A stretch of 64,000 bases of DNA from Archangium sp. GTDB taxonomy: Bacteria > Myxococcota > Myxococcia > Myxococcales > Myxococcaceae. Made by a program: the position numbers and the translations under genes. The notes beneath the pieces are model-generated. The model made no database searches. It worked only from the letters and a program-made list of their open reading frames with translations, and was not told the DNA's origin. Shown here in pieces: positions 49,725 through 56,968 of the stretch; position 1 is the stretch's first letter, and each line of letters begins with the position of its first letter. The DNA is taken from positions 305,300-369,299 of the forward strand of contig JAUXRX010000025.1 of NCBI GenBank assembly GCA_030681645.1, given 5' to 3'.

Positions 49725-50326
49725 TGAACGCCATCCGCGTCCTTCCAGACCCCGCCGAGGAGCTCGACAGCCGGAACCCGCTGGTGGTCACGGTCGAAGG
49801 GGTGCTGTCTCCGGCGGAGTGCACGGCGTTGATTGCCCGCATCGAAGCCGCTGGCCCGACCGACGCGCCCATCACCACCTCGCGGGGCTTCGAGATGCGC
49901 CCCGACATTCGCAACAACACCCGGGTGATGTTCGACGACCCGGCGCTGGCGGCGGTGCTCTTCGAGCGGGTGCGCGCGCACGTGCCGGAGCGCCTCGAGG
50001 GCGACTGGGTGCTCTGCGGCGCCAACGAGCGGTTGCGCTGCTACCGCTACGCGGCCGGGCAGTACTTCGCGCCGCACTTCGACGGCGCCTTCACGCGCGG
50101 GCCGAACGAGCGGAGCCTGCTCACCTTCATGGTGTACTTAAGCGGGTGCGAGGCGGGAGGGCACACGGGGCTCATCGATCTCGAGCTCGAGGTGGCGCCG
50201 GTGCCCGGCCGGGCGCTGCTGTTCAACCACCACCTGCTCCACGAAGGGGCGCGGGTGCGCGAAGGCCTCAAGTACGCGGTGCGATCCGACCTGATGTACC
50301 GGCGTGACCTCTCCCGCGCGGGCTGA
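49724..50326 (+). CDS. 2-oxoglutarate/Fe(II)-dependent oxygenase, prolyl-4-hydroxylase type
   Basis: A 200-residue double-stranded beta-helix dioxygenase. The iron triad is H118-x-D120 (in PHFDGA) and H173 (in LLHEGARV), with the 2-oxoglutarate-binding Arg R187 (VRSDLMY), so all active-site residues are present. It resembles prolyl 4-hydroxylase alpha-like and SM-20/Tpa1-like proteins that hydroxylate protein or free amino-acid side chains. First gene of a likely three-gene operon with the OCD-like protein (6 bases later) and a lipoprotein. The palindrome at its start codon suggests dedicated control. Confidence 0.86.
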   Translation: MNAIRVLPDPAEELDSRNPLVVTVEGVLSPAECTALIARIEAAGPTDAPITTSRGFEMRPDIRNNTRVMFDDPALAAVLFERVRAHVPERLEGDWVLCGANERLRCYRYAAGQYFAPHFDGAFTRGPNERSLLTFMVYLSGCEAGGHTGLIDLELEVAPVPGRALLFNHHLLHEGARVREGLKYAVRSDLMYRRDLSRAG

Positions 50327-50332
50327 TAGCTC

Positions 50333-51253
50333 GTGCGGCCGATGTTGACCGCCTTCCTCTCGCGCGCAGACGTGTCCCGGCACCTGCAGGCGCTGCACCT
50401 CCTCAAGGAGCTGCGCGACGCGCTGACCAGACGGAGCAAGGCCGCCTCGGTGCGCACGCTGCGCTTCGAGCCGACCGCCCCGTGGAGCTCGACGCTGGTG
50501 CGCCAGGCGACGCTGATCGATCTCCCGGCGTGGATGGTGACGGTGCGGGCCGAGACGACCAAGGGCGCGCGCACGGTGCTGCAGCTGCATGACGCGGCGA
50601 CCGGCCAGCTGCTGGCGATGATGGACGCCGGCCACCTGATGATGCTGCGCGCCTCGCTCATGAGCGCGCTCGCCGCGGACGTGCTGGCCCGGCCCGACGC
50701 GAGGAACGTGGCGGTGCTCGGCGCAGGCCCTGCCGCCAGCAGCGCGCTCAAGGCGCTGCGCCTGGTGCGGAGCATCGACTACGTCTGGCTCCACGAGCCG
50801 AACCTGGTGGACAACTTCGAGCTGGCCCACCGGCTCCAGACCACGCTGTCGATGGCCATCAGCGCCGTGGACACCGCGAAGGAAGCGGTGGAAGACGCCG
50901 ACATCGTGGTGCTGACCGGCAAGGTGTCGCTCGAGGGCGTGACGTTCAGGCCGGGCGTGCACGTGACGGTGCTCTCAGCCGAGACCTTCCCCGCTGCGCC
51001 GCTGCCCCAGCCGGCCTTCGCGGCCGCGCGCCGGTTCTGCGACGCGAGCGAGCCGGTGCTGGAATGGGGCCTGCCCTTTCATGCCGAGCTGGGCGAGGTG
51101 CTCGGCGGGGACAAGCCGGGCCGAACGTCGAGCGACGAGCTGACGCTCTTCGCCAGCATCGGCCCCGCAGCACTCGACCTGCTCGCCGCGTGGCACGTGT
51201 ATGAAGGCGCTCGCCATGACGAGGGGCTCACCCGCATCGACCTGGAGGCCTGA
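50333..51253 (+). CDS. Ornithine cyclodeaminase/mu-crystallin-family protein
   Basis: A 306-residue Rossmann protein (GTG 50333; ATG 50342 is an alternative). The fold is shown by LQLHDAATGQLLAMMDA, then LRASLMSALAADVLA and the NAD-binding VAVLGAGPAASSALKAL. Family enzymes convert ornithine to proline or reduce imino acids. The catalytic Lys of ornithine cyclodeaminase, in a motif like AFKYV, appears as AWMVTV here (Lys to Met), and the usual TALRTAA is MMLRASL with only Arg kept. It is therefore probably not a true ornithine cyclodeaminase; a dehydrogenase, a new reaction or a non-catalytic role are possible. Sits between the oxygenase and the lipoprotein genes. Confidence 0.8.
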   Translation: MRPMLTAFLSRADVSRHLQALHLLKELRDALTRRSKAASVRTLRFEPTAPWSSTLVRQATLIDLPAWMVTVRAETTKGARTVLQLHDAATGQLLAMMDAGHLMMLRASLMSALAADVLARPDARNVAVLGAGPAASSALKALRLVRSIDYVWLHEPNLVDNFELAHRLQTTLSMAISAVDTAKEAVEDADIVVLTGKVSLEGVTFRPGVHVTVLSAETFPAAPLPQPAFAAARRFCDASEPVLEWGLPFHAELGEVLGGDKPGRTSSDELTLFASIGPAALDLLAAWHVYEGARHDEGLTRIDLEA

Positions 51254-51254
51254 G

Positions 51255-51833
51255 ATGATCCGCTACCTCACCGCGCTCGCCGCGCTCGCCGTGCTCACCG
51301 CTTGCGTCAAGAACGTCGAGTCGAAGCCCGCGGTCGAGCGGCGCGCCGTGCGCCTGCTCGCGCTGACCGCCGAGCGCGAGACGCTGAAGATCCCCGAGGT
51401 GGCCAGCCAGCTCGAGGCCGACACCGACCAGGAACGCACTCCGCACATCGTGGCCGTCGGGGAATCGCCCCTGCTCCCCGCGGAAGGCGTCGACGTGTGG
51501 CTCGCCGGTGACGAGCAGGGCACCACGGGGTTCTCGGTCGACAACTGCATCTTGATCGAGGTGCTCTCGGACGACGGCAAGCGGGTGGGCCGGGCGGCCA
51601 TCGGCTACTTGAACGGGCTGTCGGAAGGGAAGGAGCAGATCGACCTGCTCGGGCGGCGCGCGTTCAAGTTCGAGGCGAATGAAGTGAACCTGGTCACGCT
51701 GCTGCCTGAGAAGGGGCGCTTTCGGGTACGCGCGACGGTGCTCGACATCGGGGGAGTCGGGTACGTCAGCGATCTGTTCTTGATCATCACGCCGCGGAGT
51801 GCCGCTGCTTCGGATGATCTTCGGGAGCGCTGA
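51255..51833 (+). CDS. Lipoprotein of unknown function
   Basis: A 192-residue protein. ATG 51255 starts 1 base after the stop of the OCD-like gene. The signal peptide ends in a good lipobox, LTAC17, and the next residues VKNVES are neutral. The mature part is alpha/beta with a Gly/Asp-rich middle (AEGVDVWLAGDEQGTTGFSVDNCILIEVLSDDG) and a beta-rich end (FRVRATVLDIGGVGYVSDLFLIITP). I do not recognise the family. Co-transcription links it to the oxygenase and OCD-like genes. Confidence 0.7.
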   Translation: MIRYLTALAALAVLTACVKNVESKPAVERRAVRLLALTAERETLKIPEVASQLEADTDQERTPHIVAVGESPLLPAEGVDVWLAGDEQGTTGFSVDNCILIEVLSDDGKRVGRAAIGYLNGLSEGKEQIDLLGRRAFKFEANEVNLVTLLPEKGRFRVRATVLDIGGVGYVSDLFLIITPRSAAASDDLRER

Positions 51834-51836
51834 GGA

Positions 51837-51898
51837 GACGGCCAGTTTGCGGGACGGCCGGTTTGCGGGACGGCCGGTTGCGGGACGGCCGGGAACGG
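51837..51898 (+). repeat. Short tandem repeat, 15-16 bp unit, four copies
   Basis: Units start at 51837, 51853, 51869 and 51884: GACGGCCAGTTTGCGG, GACGGCCGGTTTGCGG, GACGGCCGGTTGCGG and GACGGCCGGGAACGG. They lie right after the lipoprotein stop in a 170-base gap between convergent genes, where GGATCG-type short repeats also follow. GGCCGG within each unit is self-complementary, so the transcript would fold. The rest of the gap shows no gene. Confidence 0.75.
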
Positions 51899-52003
51899 TG
51901 GACGGGATCGGGATCGCGATCGGGTTCGTTCACGGCGCACGGGGTCGCGTTCGGTGCCCACGCGACACGGGTTCGCTGGCCGGGTTCGCTCCGCTTCAGC
52001 TGA

Positions 52004-52957
52004 TCAGAAGCTGCCCATCGGCCGGAAGCCTGCTGCGCAGGTGAGCCCGATGCAGCCGTCGCAGCCGCCCTCGCCGCAGATCTGGTATTCGGTGAGCGGT
52101 TGGGGCTGGCTTGCGCCGACGCCCACGCCCACGCCGACGGCGATCGCGACTGCGCCCGCGGCGATGCCTGCCCAGAAGTACCACTTGCTGGTGATGGGCT
52201 CTGCGGGCGCGACGGCGACTCCGGTGACGGGGGTGCCTGAAGTGCCGTCGGGGGTGAGCCTGGTGTCGACCGGCCGATCTCCCGACGCGGTCAGCGTGGT
52301 GGAGGCCACCGCGTTGAACTTCACGACGATGGGGTATTCCTTGCCCACCACGAAGTTGATCTTCTGGCTCTCCTCGCGGAAGCCTTCCTTGATCACCGCG
52401 ATCTCCGCGGGGCCGGGCGGCACCTCGACGTCGGTGAGCGGGACCACGCCGATCGACCGGCCGTTGAGGAGCACCTGTGCGCCCGGCACGTCGCTGGTCA
52501 CCGAGAGCACCGCGGAGGTGGCGGTCAGCTTGGGCTCGACCTCGACGGTCTTGCCTCCGGGCACCAGCACCTTCTTCACGAACGCTGCGTAGCCCGGGCG
52601 CTTGACGGTGACGGTGTGTTCGCCCGTGGCGACGCTCAGCGGAGGCAGGGGCAGCGCGCCCACTTCCTTGCCGTCGATGGAAAGGACCGAGCCGGCCAGG
52701 TTGGCCGCGGCCTTCACCGAGAGCTCTCCCTTCGCAAGGATGGGCGCGATCGGCGCGAGATCGTCATCGGCAGCGATCGGGGCCGGCTTGGGCTTCGCGG
52801 GCACCGGCCTGGGCCTGGGCTTCGGCTTCGGCTTGGGCTTCGGCTTGCCCAGCGGCGCCAGCGGGGCGAGATCGTCATCGTCCTGCGCGAAGGCAGCGGT
52901 CGACGAGAAGGCGACTGCCACCAGCAGCACCACGGAAGAGCGGAGCGTCATGGGCAT
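52004..52957 (-). CDS. PEGA-domain exported protein with Lys/Pro repeat linker
   Basis: A 317-residue envelope protein. A signal peptide (about 1-25, ending AAFAQ) is followed by a Lys-Pro repeat (KPKPKPKPRPRPVP, about 40-55), which would be extended. Two PEGA-type beta modules follow (about 82-145 and 147-215: LSIDGKEVGALPLPPLSVATGEHTVTV, and VLLNGRSIGVVPLTDVEVPPGPAEIAV). A single membrane helix lies near 262-285 and the last 30 residues contain four Cys (ICGEGGCDGCIGLTC). ATG 52951 is an alternative start. Convergent with the lipoprotein gene. Role unknown. Confidence 0.75.
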   Translation of the reverse strand: MPMTLRSSVVLLVAVAFSSTAAFAQDDDDLAPLAPLGKPKPKPKPKPRPRPVPAKPKPAPIAADDDLAPIAPILAKGELSVKAAANLAGSVLSIDGKEVGALPLPPLSVATGEHTVTVKRPGYAAFVKKVLVPGGKTVEVEPKLTATSAVLSVTSDVPGAQVLLNGRSIGVVPLTDVEVPPGPAEIAVIKEGFREESQKINFVVGKEYPIVVKFNAVASTTLTASGDRPVDTRLTPDGTSGTPVTGVAVAPAEPITSKWYFWAGIAAGAVAIAVGVGVGVGASQPQPLTEYQICGEGGCDGCIGLTCAAGFRPMGSF

Positions 52958-53032
52958 GAACGGTATCACGCCTCCTGGAGGGTCGAGGTTCCCAACTGGC
53001 GCGGCCAGCGCCCGCGTGTAGGGTGGCGCGGC

Positions 53033-53599
53033 ATGGCGCGGCGCCTCCTCCCCCTCCTGATCATCGCCGCCTGCGTGCGCACCACGCCCCAGCCGCCACC
53101 CGAGCCGTCGCCTCCGCCAGCGCCGGTCTTCCTGGTCCCCCCCGGCTGCCTCGCCCCGCTCTCGGGGACCTGGGTTCACGCCACCAATCCCGCGTACCGC
53201 TACGAGGCCGATGACGACGGAGGCACGGTCACCCTCGTCGTCTCGCGGCAGTACGTCGTCGACGCCGGCTTTTCTCCGCGCCGGTTCCGCCAGGTCGATG
53301 GCGGCGTCGACGCAGGCATCGAAGTTGACGCAGGTCAGCAGGCGGCCGCGTCTCCGGTTCGCGTCGAGCTCCAACGCACGGGCAACGGCTTCTCAGGCGC
53401 CACCCTCGCCCCCCTCATCCATCCCTCGGGGCGCGTCTGTGAAGGCCGGTTTCCCACCACCGTGCTCAGCTGCGCCGACGGCGGACTGCTGCTGGAAACG
53501 CAGAGCGCGACTGCCCTGGGAGATGCCTGCCAGGCACCCGCCCGGCCCCTGGGCCTGCTCACTCAACAGCACCAGCTGGTGCGCCCCGACGCGGGCTGA
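53033..53599 (+). CDS. Lipoprotein of unknown function, Pro-rich N-terminus
   Basis: A 188-residue protein. The signal peptide ends LIIAAC14 (lipobox), then comes a Pro-rich spacer (PQPPPEPSPPPAP), then a small beta domain of about 150 residues with Cys in PGCLAPLSGTW, RVCEGRF, LSCADGG and DACQAP, compatible with two disulfides. Acidic Asp/Gly stretches (VDGGVDAGIEVDAG) recur. Divergent from the PEGA protein gene by 75 bases. No known family. Confidence 0.68.
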   Translation: MARRLLPLLIIAACVRTTPQPPPEPSPPPAPVFLVPPGCLAPLSGTWVHATNPAYRYEADDDGGTVTLVVSRQYVVDAGFSPRRFRQVDGGVDAGIEVDAGQQAAASPVRVELQRTGNGFSGATLAPLIHPSGRVCEGRFPTTVLSCADGGLLLETQSATALGDACQAPARPLGLLTQQHQLVRPDAG

Positions 53600-53639
53600 T
53601 CCGCTCGCCGCAAGGCGTCATTTCCATTTTCTCCCGCAG

Positions 53640-53673
53640 GTCACCCTGACGCCTGTGTCCGGTGTAGGGTGAC
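53640..53673. promoter_or_regulatory. Inverted repeat before the 53678 gene
   Basis: GTCACCCT (53640-53647) and AGGGTGAC (53666-53673) are perfect 8-bp complements separated by 18 bases, ending 4 bases before the ATG. It could be an operator with widely spaced half-sites or an RNA stem near the ribosome site. No direct support for either. Confidence 0.35.
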
Positions 53674-53677
53674 GCGC

Positions 53678-55750
53678 ATGTCTCGATCGTCCTGGAAGGG
53701 CTTTCTGGCCTTTGCGCTGTTCACCGTGGCTGGTTGCGATCGCTGCGGCAACGTCGTCGTGGTTCCGAAAGACCAGTGCAAGGGCGTGCCCGGCGCGCAG
53801 GTTGATGCGCCGAACGCGTGCACCGCCAACAGCGACTGCGGAGAACACTTCGCCTGCAAGCCGCTCAAGGACAACGAGGCGGTCCAGTGCTGCGTGTTCA
53901 ACGATCGCGCGTGCACCACCGAGGCCGATTGTTGCCCCGGCCAGACCTGCCCCACCGATCGCAAGAAGTGCTTCGACAAGTTCATCGGCTGCCAGCAGGA
54001 CTCGGAGTGCGGCGATCGCGGCGATCGCTTCTGCGAGGTGTACACCGACACCTACGGCACCTCGTCGCGCTGCCGCTTCAAGCCCTGCGGTGCGCTCGGT
54101 GAGTGCGCGGAGGGCCAGTCGTGCTTCCAGGGCGAGTGCATGGCCGACCTGCCGTGCCTGGGCACCTGCCCGCCGGGCAAGGGCTGCGTCGCCACCATCG
54201 ATCGCTGCCAGGACTATTCGATGCCCACCGATCGGCCGACGGCTGCCTGCCCGATGACGTGTGCGCCCGGCTTCATCGCCACCTTCCAGGATCCCCGCAA
54301 CATCTGGGACAGCTGCAATCTCCCCACGGTGGCGTGCGTGTGCGCCGAGCTTCCGGGCCTGCACTCGAACGACCTGGGCCGCTTCTCAGCGGTCTCGGCT
54401 GATCCCGCGAACGCGATCTACGTGTCGGCCTACGACGGCCAGTTCGGCGACCTGGTGGTGGTGAAGTACGGCCTCGACGGGAAGAAGCTGGCCACCGAGT
54501 ATGTCGACGGCGTGCCCGCCTCGGCGGTGAAGTACGGCCCGTCGGGCGCGCGCGGCGGCGTCGTCGAGCCCGGGCCCGACGTCGGCCGCTACACCGACGT
54601 GGCCGTGAGCCAGGGCCGCGTCTACGTGAGCTACTACGACGTGACCGGCGGCAACCTGAAGGTCGCCATCCGCAGCACGACCGGCACCTGGAGCAAGCAC
54701 CAGGTCGACGGCGCGCAGGCCGATCTCGGCCTCTACACCTCGATCGCCATCGACAGCGAAGGACTGCCGGGCGTCTCGTACTTCCAGCGCGGCGGGGACA
54801 GCACGTTCAACGTGATGGACTGCCCCACCCCGCGGCCCACGGGCGCGGTGAAGTACGTCACCGCCCTCAAGTTCGCCCGCGCCAACAACCCCAACCCCGC
54901 CAGCGACGCCGACTGGACCATCAAGACCGTCGCCTGCCAGTCGCGCCCGCCGCCCATCTGCGACGCCTGCAACGGCATCTGTGCAGACCCCGGCACCGGC
55001 CCCGCCTGCCTCACCGTCGGCACCACCTGCACCACGTGCAACGCGAGCACCGAGTCGTGTGTCAGCGTGAACGGGGCTGACGTCTGCGCCGAGAACTTCA
55101 CCCCGCCCGACCTGCAGCAGGTGAGCCCCGGCGTGGGCGTGTTCACCTCGCTCGCCTTCAAGGACAAGGAAGCGATCATCGCCTACATGAAGCGCACCGT
55201 GCCGGCGATGGGCGCCCCCGACGGCGATCTCTTCGCGGTGACGGTGAGCGCCACGGGCACGGTCGGCGCACCGGTGTTGATCGACGGCAGCGGCGACACC
55301 GGCTACTTCCCCGACGTGAAGGTCGAGGCGCAGACGCGCAGCGTGGGCATCGGGTACCACGACTTCTCGAGCAAGGCGTTCAAGTTCTACTTCTCGCCCC
55401 AGCTCCAGGCCGGCGTCACGCCCGAGATCATCGACCGCGGCGTCGACGCCGCCATGCCCGGCAGCCAGGGCTGGGTGGGCACCGACAGCGCCATCGTCTT
55501 CGGGCCCTCGGGCCTGGTCTGGGCGCTCTACCAGGACGCGACGCGCGGCGATCTCAAGCTCGCCAGGCGCACCGCCACCTGGGCGGTCGAGGCCAGCCCG
55601 CGCACCGAAGGCGCGGTCGGCTTCTTCGCCGACGCGATCTTCACCGACGGCAAGGTCTACGCGAGCCACGCGCGCATCCACGCGAAGCTGGTGCAGAGCG
55701 AGCCGCAGGTCGACAACTCGCTGATGCTCGAAGCGCTGCCCGGTAACTGA
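53678..55750 (+). CDS. Large Cys-rich lipoprotein with repeat beta domain
   Basis: A 690-residue lipoprotein: signal peptide 1-20 with Cys at TVAGC (lipobox). The first 230 residues contain many Cys in EGF-like/disulfide-knot spacing (CTANSDCGEHFAC, CCVFNDRAC, CQQDSECGDRGDRFC, CAEGQSCFQGEC, CPPGKGC). From residue about 240 on, beta-rich repeats occur with YVSAYDG, DLVVVKYGLDG, GRVYVSYYDVTGGNLKVAIR and a later GIGYHDFSSKAFKFYF, typical of a beta-propeller-like sheet array. A second Cys cluster lies near 430-470. Surface-exposed binding protein is the likely role; no enzyme motif. Confidence 0.72.
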   Translation: MSRSSWKGFLAFALFTVAGCDRCGNVVVVPKDQCKGVPGAQVDAPNACTANSDCGEHFACKPLKDNEAVQCCVFNDRACTTEADCCPGQTCPTDRKKCFDKFIGCQQDSECGDRGDRFCEVYTDTYGTSSRCRFKPCGALGECAEGQSCFQGECMADLPCLGTCPPGKGCVATIDRCQDYSMPTDRPTAACPMTCAPGFIATFQDPRNIWDSCNLPTVACVCAELPGLHSNDLGRFSAVSADPANAIYVSAYDGQFGDLVVVKYGLDGKKLATEYVDGVPASAVKYGPSGARGGVVEPGPDVGRYTDVAVSQGRVYVSYYDVTGGNLKVAIRSTTGTWSKHQVDGAQADLGLYTSIAIDSEGLPGVSYFQRGGDSTFNVMDCPTPRPTGAVKYVTALKFARANNPNPASDADWTIKTVACQSRPPPICDACNGICADPGTGPACLTVGTTCTTCNASTESCVSVNGADVCAENFTPPDLQQVSPGVGVFTSLAFKDKEAIIAYMKRTVPAMGAPDGDLFAVTVSATGTVGAPVLIDGSGDTGYFPDVKVEAQTRSVGIGYHDFSSKAFKFYFSPQLQAGVTPEIIDRGVDAAMPGSQGWVGTDSAIVFGPSGLVWALYQDATRGDLKLARRTATWAVEASPRTEGAVGFFADAIFTDGKVYASHARIHAKLVQSEPQVDNSLMLEALPGN

Positions 55751-55771
55751 GCGCCACTTTCCGGGGGAGAT

Positions 55772-56395
55772 GTGGCGTCGCTGATTGAGACCGGGTTGAG
55801 GGTGGCTTCGCCAGCCGAGCTGGCGGAGCACTATTACCCGAACGGCCGCCTCGGAGGCCTCTCGGTCAACGGCAAGTCTCCCGGCGCGCTGGGGCAGCTG
55901 GTGCTGCTGCGGGTCGACGTGGTGCGGCCCGCGCGGCAGTTCGTGCTGCGCGGTCAGCTCGCGTGGGTGCGGCACAAGTCGGGGCCCAACCAGCCCACCG
56001 GCTTCGGCGTCGATTTTCTGCCTGAAGACGACGCCACGCGGGTGCGCCTGCTCGCGTTCGCGCGGCAGGAGGTCTCGTCAGACGCCACGCGCATCGAGCA
56101 GCGGCAACAGGTCGAGCTCAAGGTGCGCATGGTGCACGAGGGCCGGCCCCGCAAGGAGCTGGTGGCTGATCTCTCGCCCGGCGGGGCGTTCGTGCGGAGC
56201 TGGAACCCGCTGCCGGTGGGGGCGAAGGTGGAGCTGGCGCTGCGGCTGCCGCTGAGCTTCAGCGCGCTCGAGCTCAAGGGCCACGTGGCGTGGGTGCGGC
56301 TCGCCGGTGAGCACCCCGGCATGGGCGTGGAGTTCGAGCACGACGACGCGGCGCGCTTGAAGCTCGAGAAGCTGCTGCTCAAGCTCGCGCGCTGA
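55772..56395 (+). CDS. Tandem PilZ-domain protein
   Basis: A 207-residue cytoplasmic protein with two PilZ-like modules, at about 15-100 (FVLRGQLAWVRHK, GFGVDFL) and 110-205 (QRQQVELKVRMV, LSPGGAFVRSWNPLPVGAKVELALRLP, GHVAWVR, GMGVEFE). Module 2 has the typical SPGGAFVRS loop and basic residues R107-x3 in the N-terminal segment; PilZ domains bind c-di-GMP through R-x3-R and D/N-x-S-x2-G. Here the R-x3-R part is not clear (RIEQRQQ), so ligand binding is uncertain. GTG 55772 has GGGGGAGA upstream. Monocistronic. Confidence 0.82.
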   Translation: MASLIETGLRVASPAELAEHYYPNGRLGGLSVNGKSPGALGQLVLLRVDVVRPARQFVLRGQLAWVRHKSGPNQPTGFGVDFLPEDDATRVRLLAFARQEVSSDATRIEQRQQVELKVRMVHEGRPRKELVADLSPGGAFVRSWNPLPVGAKVELALRLPLSFSALELKGHVAWVRLAGEHPGMGVEFEHDDAARLKLEKLLLKLAR

Positions 56396-56430
56396 GAGGT
56401 CCCCGTTCATCCCGAGCGGAGGGAGGTGAG

Positions 56431-56473
56431 CCCCTCACCCCAGCCCTCTCCCCGCGGTCGCAGGGAGAGGGAG
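56431..56473 (+). repeat. Dispersed CCCTCTCCC/GGGAGAGGG element, copy E
   Basis: CCCCTCACCCC, AGCCCTCTCCCC, a short centre with GTCGC, then AGGGAGAGGGAG. Nearly identical to the copy at 19374. It lies in the 84-base gap between the convergent PilZ and XRE genes and could serve as a bidirectional hairpin terminator. Confidence 0.8.
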
Positions 56474-56479
56474 CACGGC

Positions 56480-56968
56480 TCAGCCTTCGTCCTGCTGCAG
56501 CCTCGCGCGGCGATCGCGATGGTAGTGCGGCGCGCACAGCCCTCGCGCCAGCACCGGCCGCTCGCAACCCTCGACCGCGCACCTCACCGCGCGATCGCCG
56601 CCCGCGCGCTCGGGCTCGAAGCCGAACATGGCGTGGCCGACGGCGATCCACCGCTCGACCTGCTGCCGCGAGAGGTGATTGCGCCGCGCGAAGTCGACCA
56701 GCCGCGCGTGCGAGGGCTCGTTCACCTCGAGCGTCGACGCGCCCTCGCGAAACAGGTCGGCCACCGGCACCTCGAGCGCGCGCCCGATGGTGAGCAGCGT
56801 GTCGTAGCTGGGGCTGCGCTCGCCGCGCTCGAGCAGCGAGGCGAAGCTGACCGAGATGCCGCAGCGGCGCGCGAACTCCTCCTGGGTCAGCCGCAGCCCT
56901 TCGCGCAGGCCCCGCACCCGGCGGCCCAGAGACAGCAGCGACAGCTCGTCGCGGCCGCCATCACTCAT
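56480..56968 (-). CDS. XRE-family transcriptional regulator with C-terminal zinc-type motif
   Basis: A 162-residue regulator. The helix-turn-helix (about 17-70) shows RVRGLREGLRLTQEEFARRCGISVSFASLLERGERSPSYDTLL, matching HTH_3. The C-terminus has a C-x4-C ... C-x2-H cluster, CAVEGCERPVLARGLCAPHYHRDRR (131-155), seen in phage and HNH-linked proteins, probably a zinc knuckle. ATG overlaps the stop of the preceding Cys-rich lipoprotein gene by 4 bases (ATGA), so the two are expressed together. Targets are unknown; the coupled lipoprotein gene is one candidate. Confidence 0.85.
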   Translation of the reverse strand: MSDGGRDELSLLSLGRRVRGLREGLRLTQEEFARRCGISVSFASLLERGERSPSYDTLLTIGRALEVPVADLFREGASTLEVNEPSHARLVDFARRNHLSRQQVERWIAVGHAMFGFEPERAGGDRAVRCAVEGCERPVLARGLCAPHYHRDRRARLQQDEG

